The notes beneath the pieces are model-generated. The model searched no databases, was not told the DNA's origin, and saw only the letters and a program-made list of their open reading frames with translations. This document shows, piece by piece, positions 1-9,819 of a stretch of 64,000 bases of DNA (the stretch's first letter is position 1; the number at the start of each line of letters is the position of its first letter). This DNA is from Dactylellina haptotyla (taxonomy: Eukaryota > Ascomycota > Orbiliomycetes > Orbiliales > Orbiliaceae): the NCBI GenBank assembly GCA_031310005.1, contig CM062384.1, positions 1,302,001 to 1,366,000 on the forward strand, given 5' to 3'. The position numbers and the translations under genes were made by a program.

Positions 1-2100
1 ATCCTTCCCGACCTGTGCGGACACCTCTAACCATCCTATGCCTTCAACAACAATATCTGTTGCATATATCTTAAACGGCGCATGTTTTTTAAACTTCTCT
101 TCCCCCATCTTCTCCACCATCGGTCCACTTCTCTTTTTCGTTATATCGTCGGTAAGCGTAAATACACCTGCGGATTTGAATGTCTCCCCGATCCCCGGCT
201 TCGCCCAGATAAAGTCCCTCTCTTTATCAACTTCCTGGCGGTTCATATACGCCTCGGTCTTATCGTCCCTCGCTGCGTGACCAGGTAAGTTTGCAAATAC
301 CGCAATTTCAAGCGTAATCGGCCTGCCGAACTCGCCTTGTACCGGCTTAACTTTTACCAATCCACCCAGTAAGAATGACTTCCCAGGTGGTACGACATAC
401 CTCGTCGTAGGTTTAATCTTATTCACCAACACCGTAGAAGGAACATGTTTAGGTTCAACGTATCCCAGCAGTCCGCCTCTATTGAACCCCGGTAAATCCA
501 CCAGCTGTCCCCTCCCCGCCGCGAAATCGATAACAATAGGCCCCACCGTAGTTCCAGGCACTTTACTCGCCAACGGCATATCCGGGTACTTCACCTTCTG
601 CCCATTCTGCATATAGCCTTCCTGCCCGTCATCCGCAGCCTCCAGCAAATCCTTCTTCCCGAAATCCCCCTTCCGCGCCTGAAAATCCTTCGCATTCCGC
701 TTAGGAAACACCGCTTCATAAAGCCTACTCTTCCCCACATTCGTCTTTCCGAGTAACACCACCCCGCCTTTCCTCGCGCGAATCTCATCCTTCAGCCGCT
801 CGGTCGTCCACGTGCGTTTCGCACTCACCACGCGTAAATCCTTCAACTCGACTTCCTTCTCGCCCAGGTGCGATGTCAACACCCTCCGCATATACGTCAT
901 CAAACTGGCCAATTTCTGTTCCGTCGGCATCAACAAGTCCGCACGGGTGATGACGTAAGACATCGTGAGATCTTTACGTCTCCCTTCTGGGAATTCCTTG
1001 AGGTTTCTGAGGATCGCCCGTCGTGCGTTGGGGAGTATGCTCATCGGGAAGTCTGCGGCGTCAACGAGATGGTAGACGTGGACTCTGTGGAACGGACTCG
1101 CGGCGATTATCTGCGCGGCTTGCGCGAATGTTGCGTCTGGGGTGTCTGATATCTTCCGCTGGTAGTTTAGCAGGTTCTGACACCTTTTGCAAAGAATTTT
1201 CGCGCGAGCATGTCTATCCGGCCCTGCTTCTTGAGTTGTGCGTTTAGAGGTGATTGGTGTTAGCGCTTGCATCCATGACTTTGATTCCGGCGTGGTACTC
1301 TGCGGGACCTCTCCGTCGAATGGGTACGATTGCTCTGCTGTTTCCTGATTCTGCAGTGGTGGGTTATCCATCACCTCCGCATCGTTAGCGGCGTATTCGG
1401 CTTCTAGTGCTATTTCTTCGGCAGACGGAGGGAGCATGTTTGACTGCCGCATGATTTCTTTAACTTCGTCAGACATCTGCGCCAATGAGGCGTTATATAC
1501 ATCCGTCAGATTTGTCCGTTTCGCGGACGTCTCCGCATATTCTCCGTCTATGGGTTCAGACTGTGGGATTTCAGCGTTTGGATCGTAGAAACCCGCTTGT
1601 TTAGAATCATCCGAATGCGATTTCGCACCGCAACCGGGGCAGAACTCAGGAGCTCCAGCCGGTAGTTCCTTCCTTTCTGTTGTTCTTTGAGTAGATTTCT
1701 GTTCTCTCCCAGAACCCAAATAGACAGAAGACGTCGGATCACGGTACGACAGAACATCCGGAGGCGCATTTGAGACTACAGAACGATTCGACGCCAGATG
1801 ATACTCTGGGGATTTCTGTTCCTCGGGCTTTACATCACCCTCTGTCGTTGCCGGATCATCTGCCAAATTTTCCTCGGAAGAGAGTTTCTCCTCTCCAAGT
1901 TTCAATGCATTGTCTCCCTCTGAAGTAGAATACCATCTTGGAGCCCCGAGTATAATTCTCTGATTGTGTAACTGCGGTTCCTGCCTATGTAATCCACACA
2001 GGCTAGGACAACGTGCGTGTGTCGAGTGCAGCCATCTCGCCTGGATATGAGGGCCCCCGATGCGACTCTGCCATCTTGCGGCGGCTCTCCGTGCGAACAT
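1..2100 (-). CDS. GEP3: Gep3/Mtg3-like mitochondrial circularly permuted GTPase (3' end off window)
   Basis: The reading frame is open from an ATG at 2100 to the window edge, at least 700 codons, with no stop and no intron needed; the C-terminus is missing. The N-terminus is Arg-rich and lacks acidic residues (MFARRAAARWQSRIGG, then RWLHSTHAR), as in a mitochondrial presequence. A split zinc knuckle is formed by C154/C157 (CPGC) and C304/C307 (CKRC). The GTPase motifs are in permuted order, G4-G5-G1-G3: TRAD at about 385-388, VSAKRTW after it, the P-loop GKTNVGKS at about 451-458 and DLPG near 535. That order is diagnostic of the YqeH family. Yeast Gep3 (Mtg3) acts in mitochondrial 15S rRNA processing and small-subunit assembly. 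G4 is unusual: Thr-Arg replaces the usual Asn-Lys. The family call is firm; the exact orthology is likely. Confidence 0.85.
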   Translation of the reverse strand, partial: MFARRAAARWQSRIGGPHIQARWLHSTHARCPSLCGLHRQEPQLHNQRIILGAPRWYSTSEGDNALKLGEEKLSSEENLADDPATTEGDVKPEEQKSPEYHLASNRSVVSNAPPDVLSYRDPTSSVYLGSGREQKSTQRTTERKELPAGAPEFCPGCGAKSHSDDSKQAGFYDPNAEIPQSEPIDGEYAETSAKRTNLTDVYNASLAQMSDEVKEIMRQSNMLPPSAEEIALEAEYAANDAEVMDNPPLQNQETAEQSYPFDGEVPQSTTPESKSWMQALTPITSKRTTQEAGPDRHARAKILCKRCQNLLNYQRKISDTPDATFAQAAQIIAASPFHRVHVYHLVDAADFPMSILPNARRAILRNLKEFPEGRRKDLTMSYVITRADLLMPTEQKLASLMTYMRRVLTSHLGEKEVELKDLRVVSAKRTWTTERLKDEIRARKGGVVLLGKTNVGKSRLYEAVFPKRNAKDFQARKGDFGKKDLLEAADDGQEGYMQNGQKVKYPDMPLASKVPGTTVGPIVIDFAAGRGQLVDLPGFNRGGLLGYVEPKHVPSTVLVNKIKPTTRYVVPPGKSFLLGGLVKVKPVQGEFGRPITLEIAVFANLPGHAARDDKTEAYMNRQEVDKERDFIWAKPGIGETFKSAGVFTLTDDITKKRSGPMVEKMGEEKFKKHAPFKIYATDIVVEGIGWLEVSAQVGKD

Positions 2101-2691
2101 TCACAGAGATGATATCTGACTTTCGTAGACCCCGGTTCCCAGAATTTTGTCGACGATATGTTGTTGTTGCATTTAGTTGTTGATGTTGTTGTCTTTTGGG
2201 CACGAAATTTTTTATATATGCAACACGAAATAGGAGTGTCTTAGAAAGAATTAAACTATCAGTCTCGTAACCAGACTTTTGAACTATAGCTATATAGAAA
2301 GGTCGAGCATCTATGCGCTTGCAAGTCGTATATAGGACACAATTGACAAAGGTGCACGGCTCTTCGCGTCCGGTAATGTTGCGTATGACAAATATCATGT
2401 AATTCTCAGACCAATACTTTTGAATTAATATAAAAAGTAGCACGCCTTCCTTGAGTCTAACCTAGTCAAAGCGAGGTACCGACAGATGAAAGAAAAACCA
2501 AGTAAATGGCATGCTCATAAAAGAGTCGAAAAGCTGGTGAAAACAGCAGAAGATATCGTACACTGGAATAGTAAAAAATATATAAAAAATGCCCCTCAGA
2601 TATACAATTCCCCCCCAACAAAATATAACTCATACGAAGGTAATAGAAAAAGCGAATTCATGAAGTTAAATCCAAAGCTCACCATGAAATA
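2101..2691. other. Intergenic: upstream of GEP3, 3' flank of UTP5
   Basis: This is the 5' side of the GTPase gene and the 3' side of UTP5, both on the minus strand. It is AT-rich towards 2560-2690. I see no coding signal; short open frames here have no supporting features. Confidence 0.6.
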
Positions 2692-5236
2692 TTACCTCGA
2701 GGACTTTACTCCTTTAACCAACTTCCCTTTCGACTTCTTAACCACCTTCGGCGCCTCCAGTTCGCTCTCGTCGTCGTCGTCCATCAAGCCGTCATCTTGA
2801 CTATCATAGTCCACTTCGTCGTCATCAACCACGAAGCCGTCAAGATCTGAGTCCTCTCCCGTGCTATCGTCGTCGGTTTCTTCTGCTTCCCGGTCAAGGT
2901 ACATCCCCGGACCATCCTCATCATCGCTGTCCTCCGCATCATCCTCCCCTTCACTCGCAGAATCCAAAACCCCGTTAACACCCTCATCGCTATCCTCATC
3001 TTCATCATCTGATTCCTCCTCAACATCCCCTAAGACCTCGTCTTCCTCCTCATCGCTGCTATCATCAGCATCCTTAGTAACGCCCTCGACGTACACCACC
3101 GCCGCATCCCCGCTCGCACCTAACCGATCCCTCGCCATGCTTCTCAACTTCATCTGCGCAACCAACATGCTCAACCGACCCCTCAACGCCAACATCTTAG
3201 GCAACGCCTCCGCGCGCTTCCCCAACACCCGCTGAAGGGACGCCATAGTCCTCACCAAATCCGGCAGGGTAAGCAGATGCCCACCGTGATTCACCAGCGT
3301 CTTCTGAATCCACACCATCAAGCTCCCCGCCCGCCCTGGTTTCCGGGCAATAATCTCCGCGAGCTTCGTGACCAAATCGGCTGCGAGAAGCGAATCCAAT
3401 CGCTGGATGGTGGATTCTATCATATCCACTTTGGTAACCTGCAAACAAGTCTCCAACAGCGCGCGGTCGTCGGTTTTCAGTGCCTGCGTAAGGACGGTGG
3501 TAAGTGATGTCGCATTGGGGAATTTGACGGCCTGGTAGTTGTTTGCGATAATGGCCGCGCCGTCGAGCGATGGCACGGTGATGTTGGTCATCGGGGAGAC
3601 GTCAGAGCGGGCGGATTTCTCGGTGCTACCGGCCGACCCGCCGGCGGACAGGTTGAGCGCCTTTATCCTGTCTTCAAATGTTTCTTCTTCCGGATCGTCA
3701 GCGTTTTCTTGTTCGTCGTCATCATCATCGCTACCTTTCTCTTTCTCTTCTTCCTCTTTTTCGTCATTGTCGTCTTGGGGAGCATCCAGCATTCCGATAT
3801 CCTGCGTGTCCGCACCCTCGAGAACGACTGTATGGCTTTGTTTGAGGTTGACATTACTCATATCTTTGATATCGTTCGCATCTGGTTTCCCAGCAGCACC
3901 ACCGATACCCACGGTCTTGGATTTCGTAATTAGAACGTCGCCGCTGATGGTCAGATCACCCTCAGCAGATAAACACTTGACTTTCTCGAACAGCACGCTT
4001 GTCGCATTCTCGACCCATGCGACCAAGACGCTGTCGCCGTGGAAGCAGGCATCAACAACCTTGACAACCGACGAATCCGGTCTCACAATCTTTATCCTGG
4101 CTTCGGATGTCTTTGTCAAAGCTTTTCTTCGCTTCATGGGGGCGTCTTCTTCGGTCTCCGATGCAGATTGGAGGTTCCACGGCTGCGTGAAGATCTCGAC
4201 GATGCCGTCAGCTGTGACGGCCACGAGCGCGGTATCCTGGCTTGTCGTGTCGACTTTTGTGACATCACCCTTGGCAACGAGAGATCCCAGAGACTTTTCC
4301 TTCTTGATGTCGGAGACATAGATGAAGCGGTCACCATCTGCAGCTGAGAGGAACTTATTCTGCTTGGCGGATCGGCGGAGGGTGTGTACTTGAGAGGTGT
4401 GGGAGGAGAATGTGGAGGCGAGGTCTGTAGGTGGAGAGCTCGGGTCGACGACGTATGTGGAGTAGGAGGCGCAGATGATAGTATCCGGGAAGGGGAGGGT
4501 TCTGAAGAAGTTTAGGGTTTCGCCGAATGTGATGTTTCTACAATTGTTTCCACATTATGTCAGCGAGATTGATTAAACCTATAAATGTGTACATCCATAC
4601 GCGAATGTATATATATATGTGTATATGGATTTCGTTCATGAAGGTTCAGTAAACTTCAAAGGGAGCGTACCTGATGGAAGCACCCTTCTTGACATCCCAT
4701 TCGACAAGCTTGTTACCCCCACAACTCCAAGCTCTAACACCCTTTCCGGAATCCACGAATTGGAAATCGGTAACGGGACCAACGTGACCGCCTTCCAACG
4801 TCTTGACGATTTCAGCTTGTACGGGCGAGTACAGGAAGATCTTGCCGGTGTTCGAGGTCGCCGCGATAACGACCTGAGCACCATCGTGAGTAGGTTCCTC
4901 GTCATCATCAACTACCGCACCTGCGTCACTGGCCCTCTTTCTTTTCTTCTTCTTCCTATCCTTGTCCGACTCTGCGAGGGAACCCCATGAGAGCGAGTTT
5001 ACTTCGATGTTCTTGTCGAATATGTATTCGCACTGCAGACGGGCAGAGGTGGTATCGTGACACCGTAGGCGCTGGGCGTCGAGGCCGCGCAGGACGGACG
5101 AGAAGAGGGAGAGCTTGGACCAGGAGGGGGCGAAGGCGGACTTGAGGATCGGGGAGGCGGTTGAGAGGGCGGTGGATTGGGCCATGGAGCGTTTGCCCGG
5201 GGCCGCAACCTTTTGCTTTTTGGACTTGCCGGCCAT
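2692..5236 (-). CDS. UTP5: U3 snoRNP / t-UTP subunit Utp5 (WDR43-like), two exons
   Basis: Exons run 5236-4671 and 4537-2692. The intron is GTACGC...TTGTAG, the join is in frame (566+1846 nt) and the product is 803 aa. The N-terminus has a Lys-rich start (MAGKSKKQK) followed by WD40-like blades over about residues 30-330. A Utp12-type helical domain lies at about 528-655 and is recognisable by its ALKTDDRALLETCLQ and LRGRLSMLVAQMKLR patterns. A very acidic Asp/Glu/Ser tail follows, ending in a Lys-rich patch (KKSKGK). WD propeller plus Utp12 domain plus acidic tail is the arrangement of Utp5/WDR43, part of the t-UTP (UTP-A) complex that binds the 5' ETS of pre-rRNA in the nucleolus. Utp9 is the main alternative, as it shares the Utp12 domain. 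The acidic tail is rich in codon repeats and creates long antisense open frames that I do not accept as genes. Confidence 0.8.
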
Positions 5237-5959
5237 TATGTTCTTATGTGATTACCACTATTGCTAACAAAGTCGCGAGGTAAAGAGTGTGTGATGGTGG
5301 TGAACTGATAGTGAGGCTTGGGTGGACGGATGAATATGTACAGAGAACGAGTGGAAGGAGGAGGGTGAACGCAGCCGGAGAGGAGGCTCCGTCGTCTCGC
5401 AGAGCTGGTCAGAGAAGCGTGGAGGGGGCAATTGCGGGTGCTTCTTGCTGCTGGCCGACTGAGGTTGTGATTGAATTGGACCGAATTGCAGGTTGAAGAA
5501 ACTTTTCCCATAAAATTTATTTCTTGTCGCCTTTTTTCTTTTTTAATTATTTTTTTTTTGCTGTTCGTCGTTGAAAAAATTGATTGGCGGCGGGAGCAAG
5601 TGGCAGGGTCTGTCCCGATTAGGAAGGTTTGTCGGCGAACGGTGACCTCGCGCAACACATACGGGCAACACATTTCCGACGACATCAATTCAAGATGCTC
5701 ACAACGCAAAGAAGAGGTCCAAGACAGTTTTGTATACGTATGCATATGTAGGCGGCTCAATTGGTTCCCTCTTAGTACCTCTGCCAGCCAAGGACAGTCC
5801 GGGGCCTAAAGAAGTGGCTTTGTTAAACACATGGACCATTATTGACGATTTGTTGTACATAGTTCACTTGTTGGGATCGTAATCAGCATCCTCGATATGT
5901 ATATTGCATTACATTGTAAAGATTTCTGGTAAAGCTTTATCTATATATAAATATATACA
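5237..5959. other. Upstream region of UTP5
   Basis: This is non-coding DNA between UTP5 and the interrupted frame at 5960. It contains T-rich runs at 5530-5570 and a TGAAAAAATTGA box at 5572-5583, which resembles the yeast RRPE element of ribosome-biogenesis genes and lies about 340 nt upstream of the UTP5 ATG. Confidence 0.5.
5572..5583 (+). promoter_or_regulatory. RRPE-like box upstream of UTP5
   Basis: The sequence is TGAAAAAATTGA. The yeast RRPE consensus is TGAAAAATTTT. An almost identical box sits between UTP7 and TSR1. Function is inferred from motif and context only. Confidence 0.3.
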
Positions 5960-6526
5960 ATGACTTTTGCCCACAGAGACAGTTTATTAAATGATTTGTT
6001 CTCCTGGAAACAGCCACCATCCTTCCTCGCCGATGAACCTTCTGGATAGGCAATAGCTAGAATACCGACTGAGCGGTTCCAGAAGAGTCCTCTGAGACCG
6101 CGGACTGTGTTGGGCGATGTGTTGGACGATTTGATCGATAGATTGATTGGCTGCGTCCGAGCTGGCCCCAAACCTGCACCAATAGCGGCACCCTCTTATT
6201 ATATATTTTATTATTTTATTCGAGTGCTGCTGATTACGAACCACCCGCCTGTCGTCCCTCCGCACTACTTCCCATGATATCACTACTGATATCTCACTGA
6301 TATTTGCCATATTCTCCCCAAATTCGACCTTCGTATTTCTCAGGATTGGTATTTCTGGCCTCCATCCGAACCCGCGGGCCCTGACACATTCGCAAACGGA
6401 CTAACAGCCCGAATCTCCACCGACGCAGCCCCTTGGCTACTCAACCTACCCCCCTCCCAAAGATGGCAGGATCCAGCACCAGCACCAGCGCCGGCACCTC
6501 TCGACGCCGCTCCTGGGAGCTCTTGA
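5960..6526 (+). pseudogene. Coding-like frame broken by in-frame stops (possible decayed or mis-modelled gene)
   Basis: From the ATG at 5960 a single frame reads as a plausible protein (MTFAHRDSLLNDLFSW...) but meets TAG at 6047. It resumes at once with coding-like sequence (RTVLGDVLDDLIDRLIG), meets TGA at 6275 and 6287, and resumes again (DWYFWPPSEPAGPDTF...) to a stop at 6524-6526. The last part could begin at the acceptor TTTCTCAG ending at 6343. An intron from a weak donor at 6224 to 6343 would stay in frame and remove both TGAs, leaving only the TAG. The minus strand is also partly open here, so strand is not certain. I do not recognise the family. Options are a pseudogene with a C-to-T change (CAG to TAG), a sequencing error, or chance. 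Confidence 0.3.
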
Positions 6527-9500
6527 TCCTCCTGTTCGTTTCAACGTCGAAAACGCACGTCGTAAAGTAGTCCCGCACATCCATCATCCCACATATATCC
6601 GAACGACGACTCTTATTGTCTTCCAATGTGTAACGACCGAACGCATTCACCCCAGCTGGTGAACACACCGACAGATCGAAACCGAGAACAAGCCCAGCCT
6701 ATGATCCTTCTCTAGCCCACCACCCCTCACCCAGATCGAGAAGTGTACATGCCCCTCCATTTGCATGTTGACAACAAATATGGCGTGCGGACCCTACCAT
6801 TTTCTATGCATCTTGCCCTCCCCCTTTGACGACAGGCAGGACCTCCCCTGGTTAGATGGTCCAAAAACAGCTAACCCGGGCGGAAGCCACTTCCTATTTG
6901 CAGGTAGACGGGAAAAAAAAAAAAAGGACACTTGCGCCGGATATTGACATGAGTGTTCTGTCTGCCATATCACGAACCAAATGGAAACCCCGCTTGCCCG
7001 TCTTGAGCAACACGCCAAATGAGGATCTGTGTTCATACACACACAGACAACGCCAACACCATATGTGTTGAGCAAGAAGGAAGCTGGTCAAGCAACCTGG
7101 ATTTCTCCCCGTCCACGCAATATTTTGTGGCGTGGCATAGTGCTCTCGCGAACATGCTACGAAATACGGGAAGGCGGGGGGGCATAAACGAAATTTGCAA
7201 AGGGAACGAGCAAACCGTCACAGCACAAGGAAATTAAAGAAAAAAATTACACCATCCAATAGCATTCAAAAAAGTGTCGCGATCGATACCGGACTGTTGA
7301 CTGTTCCGAGAACCCGTGAGAAATTTCGGCTATCTGTCGGCGTGTGCTCGTCCCGCTTCTATTATGGGAGTATCCTGCGTGATTCGAATCCATGGGCGTT
7401 CAAATTCTTGCATTTTGCATTTTGATGGAACCTCTTACGCGTTTGTCTCACACACTTTGGCAAGGCCCGATAGTAGGTTAGATTGGGAATGAAGATAGAG
7501 GTTTACTTGCCTTTGGGCAAAACGGCCGGAGAGTCACGGGATCGAATGTGGCATGGAAGCAAAGGAAAAACTTTCACTTCTGGTTGGCTGCTGCACCACA
7601 CTTTCGCGTCCACACAATTCTTCGGGTTTCAGGATTCAGAGATACCTTCCTTTTTGCCATCCGGCATATTCAGGCACGATAATCTTTTGTTATCGAGGTG
7701 AGGGGAAATACTCTTTTTTTTTTTAAAATTCGCAGGTGTCAAAATGACGGACGCGAGGTCAAGCGAGGGGAAGACAGTGGGAGAACGGAACTCAGTCTAA
7801 CTAACATTCGGGATAAAAGGACCTTTCACTTTTTTTCTTTTCTTTTCGACAACAGCGAAGTTTTTTTTTTCGACAGCGCGATTATTTCAACGAACGCCCA
7901 GCTGCAACAAGCACCCTAGTTGGAATGAACGACATGGGGAACGGGACAGTTTACGGAAAAAGAAACGAGAGGAGGGTCTTTTCTCGTGCTTTTGTGTGAG
8001 CAAGTTGCTTTGCCTGTGGGCCACTCTCGGCTGCCCTTATCCTGTGGATTTCCCACCAAATTGGTCGCTTGGTCGCTTGGTCTCACCACCATGACACCCA
8101 AAAACAAAAACAAAGAGTTCGCAGTTGAGCAAAATGAGGGGCAAGGGTTCGTTCTTCTTTCCTTTCTCTTTTTTTTTTTTTTTTTTTTTGGGCTTCCTTT
8201 CCTTTGCTTCCCTTCGCACACGGTCTCTTGCATGGCCAGGGGTGACTAGGCTGGTTCAGGAAAGGGAGCTTTGATTCATCGCCCATTTAAAACCACCCGC
8301 CGCTCTCCCCCCAATTTTCCAGTCCCGTAATTTTCTCTTGATATACCCCAGCAACACACCCACGGTTTTTTTTTCTTTTCTTTCCCTTCAATATTTTCTC
8401 TATTTATTCTTTTGGGGAACTGTTTGTCAAGGAAATTTATTTCGCGGGTCTAACACAATTTTTTCAGCTTAAGAGGGGAATCTTATCGAATTAATCACTG
8501 AGCCAGAAGCCGGAACCACCAAGACCAAGAGCAGACCCCCCTTCTCTTAAATACGATCAGTCGCCTCTGCTTAGATCCGTGTTTATTGGGCGGTTTTTTC
8601 TCCTCAAACTCACGAGACAGCATTCGACCACGCAACGCATTTCCTTCATAATACTATTGTGACGACTTGAACGACGACTCAAAAAGCAAAAGTCATTATT
8701 TTATACAACCACTTTTAGCTTTCGATTAATCTATTGGGAATATATAATTTATTATTTAATAAAAAAAGGAATACTACAGTAAGTGGCAATGATTTTTATT
8801 TCTCTTTGTTGGGTTTGAGTAGCCCTCTTTCACCGTGGTGATGGTGGCTCGTTTGTTCACCGCGCCGCCTCTGTTGGAACATTTCCCTCTTCTTTCCTCA
8901 TTGTTGCATGACCGGACTGGTTGGAAAGTCCGGCACTAGGCAAATACCTTGCTCCCTCTCAGCATGTGGGTGTTTGTCAAGGTCCTCTAGCCCGTTCTTT
9001 CGCTAGTGCGAAAAGAAAATTTAAAATGAAAATAAAGGTATCAGGCCAGCATCATCGTCACCGCTCACCGCTACCACCTCAATATGCCCAACTATATATC
9101 ATCCAGACACGGACGGTATGGTGTTGGCGGCAAGCCTTGTGCCTGTTTCGGGGCAGGACGACGCCGCGGGCAGGATTGGCGGGAGCCGTGGGAAACGCAT
9201 GGCGATGAGCTCCAGCGAGCGAGCGGGCGGACGACTGGAATGAACGAGCACGCGAATTCCTTTTTTGAATTTCTGTTGGTTCGGTTGGATTACCTATTCC
9301 CCTCTTGCGGTGGCCTTCTTAGTCAGCATATAAATTTTCTACCGGCCGCTCAGCGCCGCGTTTGATTTCAATCCTCAAATTATTTTCCGTTTTGCTTTTT
9401 CTCCCCACCCCGTCCAATCACACGCCTCAAATCCCCTCTCCTTCGTCTCGAGCTCCACCCTGCACCACTCAACCTTCACATCGACGGCCGCAGCTCCGAC

Positions 9501-9819
9501 ATCTCATCTCGTCCACCGCGCCTCAGCTGTCCTTCTGGTTATTTAGATGGTTGTTGATATGATCCTCTGCTCGGGCTCTTTCTGTTGAACCTCACATTGC
9601 GGGAAGCTAATTCGATGCGCCGCCGTAGGTGTATTTAATCCCATCGTCATCACCACCTCCATAAAGAACTACCCGTCACTCGATCTGGTGCCGCTCTTTG
9701 CCACACAAGAAGGAATATAAAAAAGGTCTCTACCGCGCCCGTCGTTGTTCTCTTATCTTATTATTATTATTATTATTATTTTATTTTATTATTTTATGAG
9801 CCTCCCACCTCCTCCCACC
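6527..9819. other. Long non-coding stretch; promoter and probable 5' leader of BDF1
   Basis: This 3.3 kb stretch has no credible gene. It has many homopolymer and pyrimidine tracts (for example T runs at 7710-7722 and 8169-8189), CT-rich DNA from about 8280 to 8640 and from 9380 to 9540, and a TTA microsatellite just before the start codon. This looks like an extended promoter and transcribed leader of the bromodomain gene. Confidence 0.45.
9758..9795 (+). repeat. TTA/ATTTT microsatellite in the BDF1 leader
   Basis: About ten TTA units followed by ATTTT-type units end immediately before the first in-frame ATG at 9796. The tract is an obvious place for length polymorphism in the 5' UTR. Confidence 0.8.

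Noticed and set aside
3539-4321. 260-codon plus-strand open frame inside UTP5
   Set aside because: Antisense to the acidic and Ser-rich coding region; its Ser/Phe runs are complements of Asp/Glu codons.
6441-6668. 75-codon minus-strand frame
   Set aside because: Competes with a more protein-like plus-strand frame over the same bases and has no splice or domain support.
7916-8286. Overlapping Lys-rich minus-strand frames
   Set aside because: Driven by the T21 tract at 8169-8189; no conserved features.
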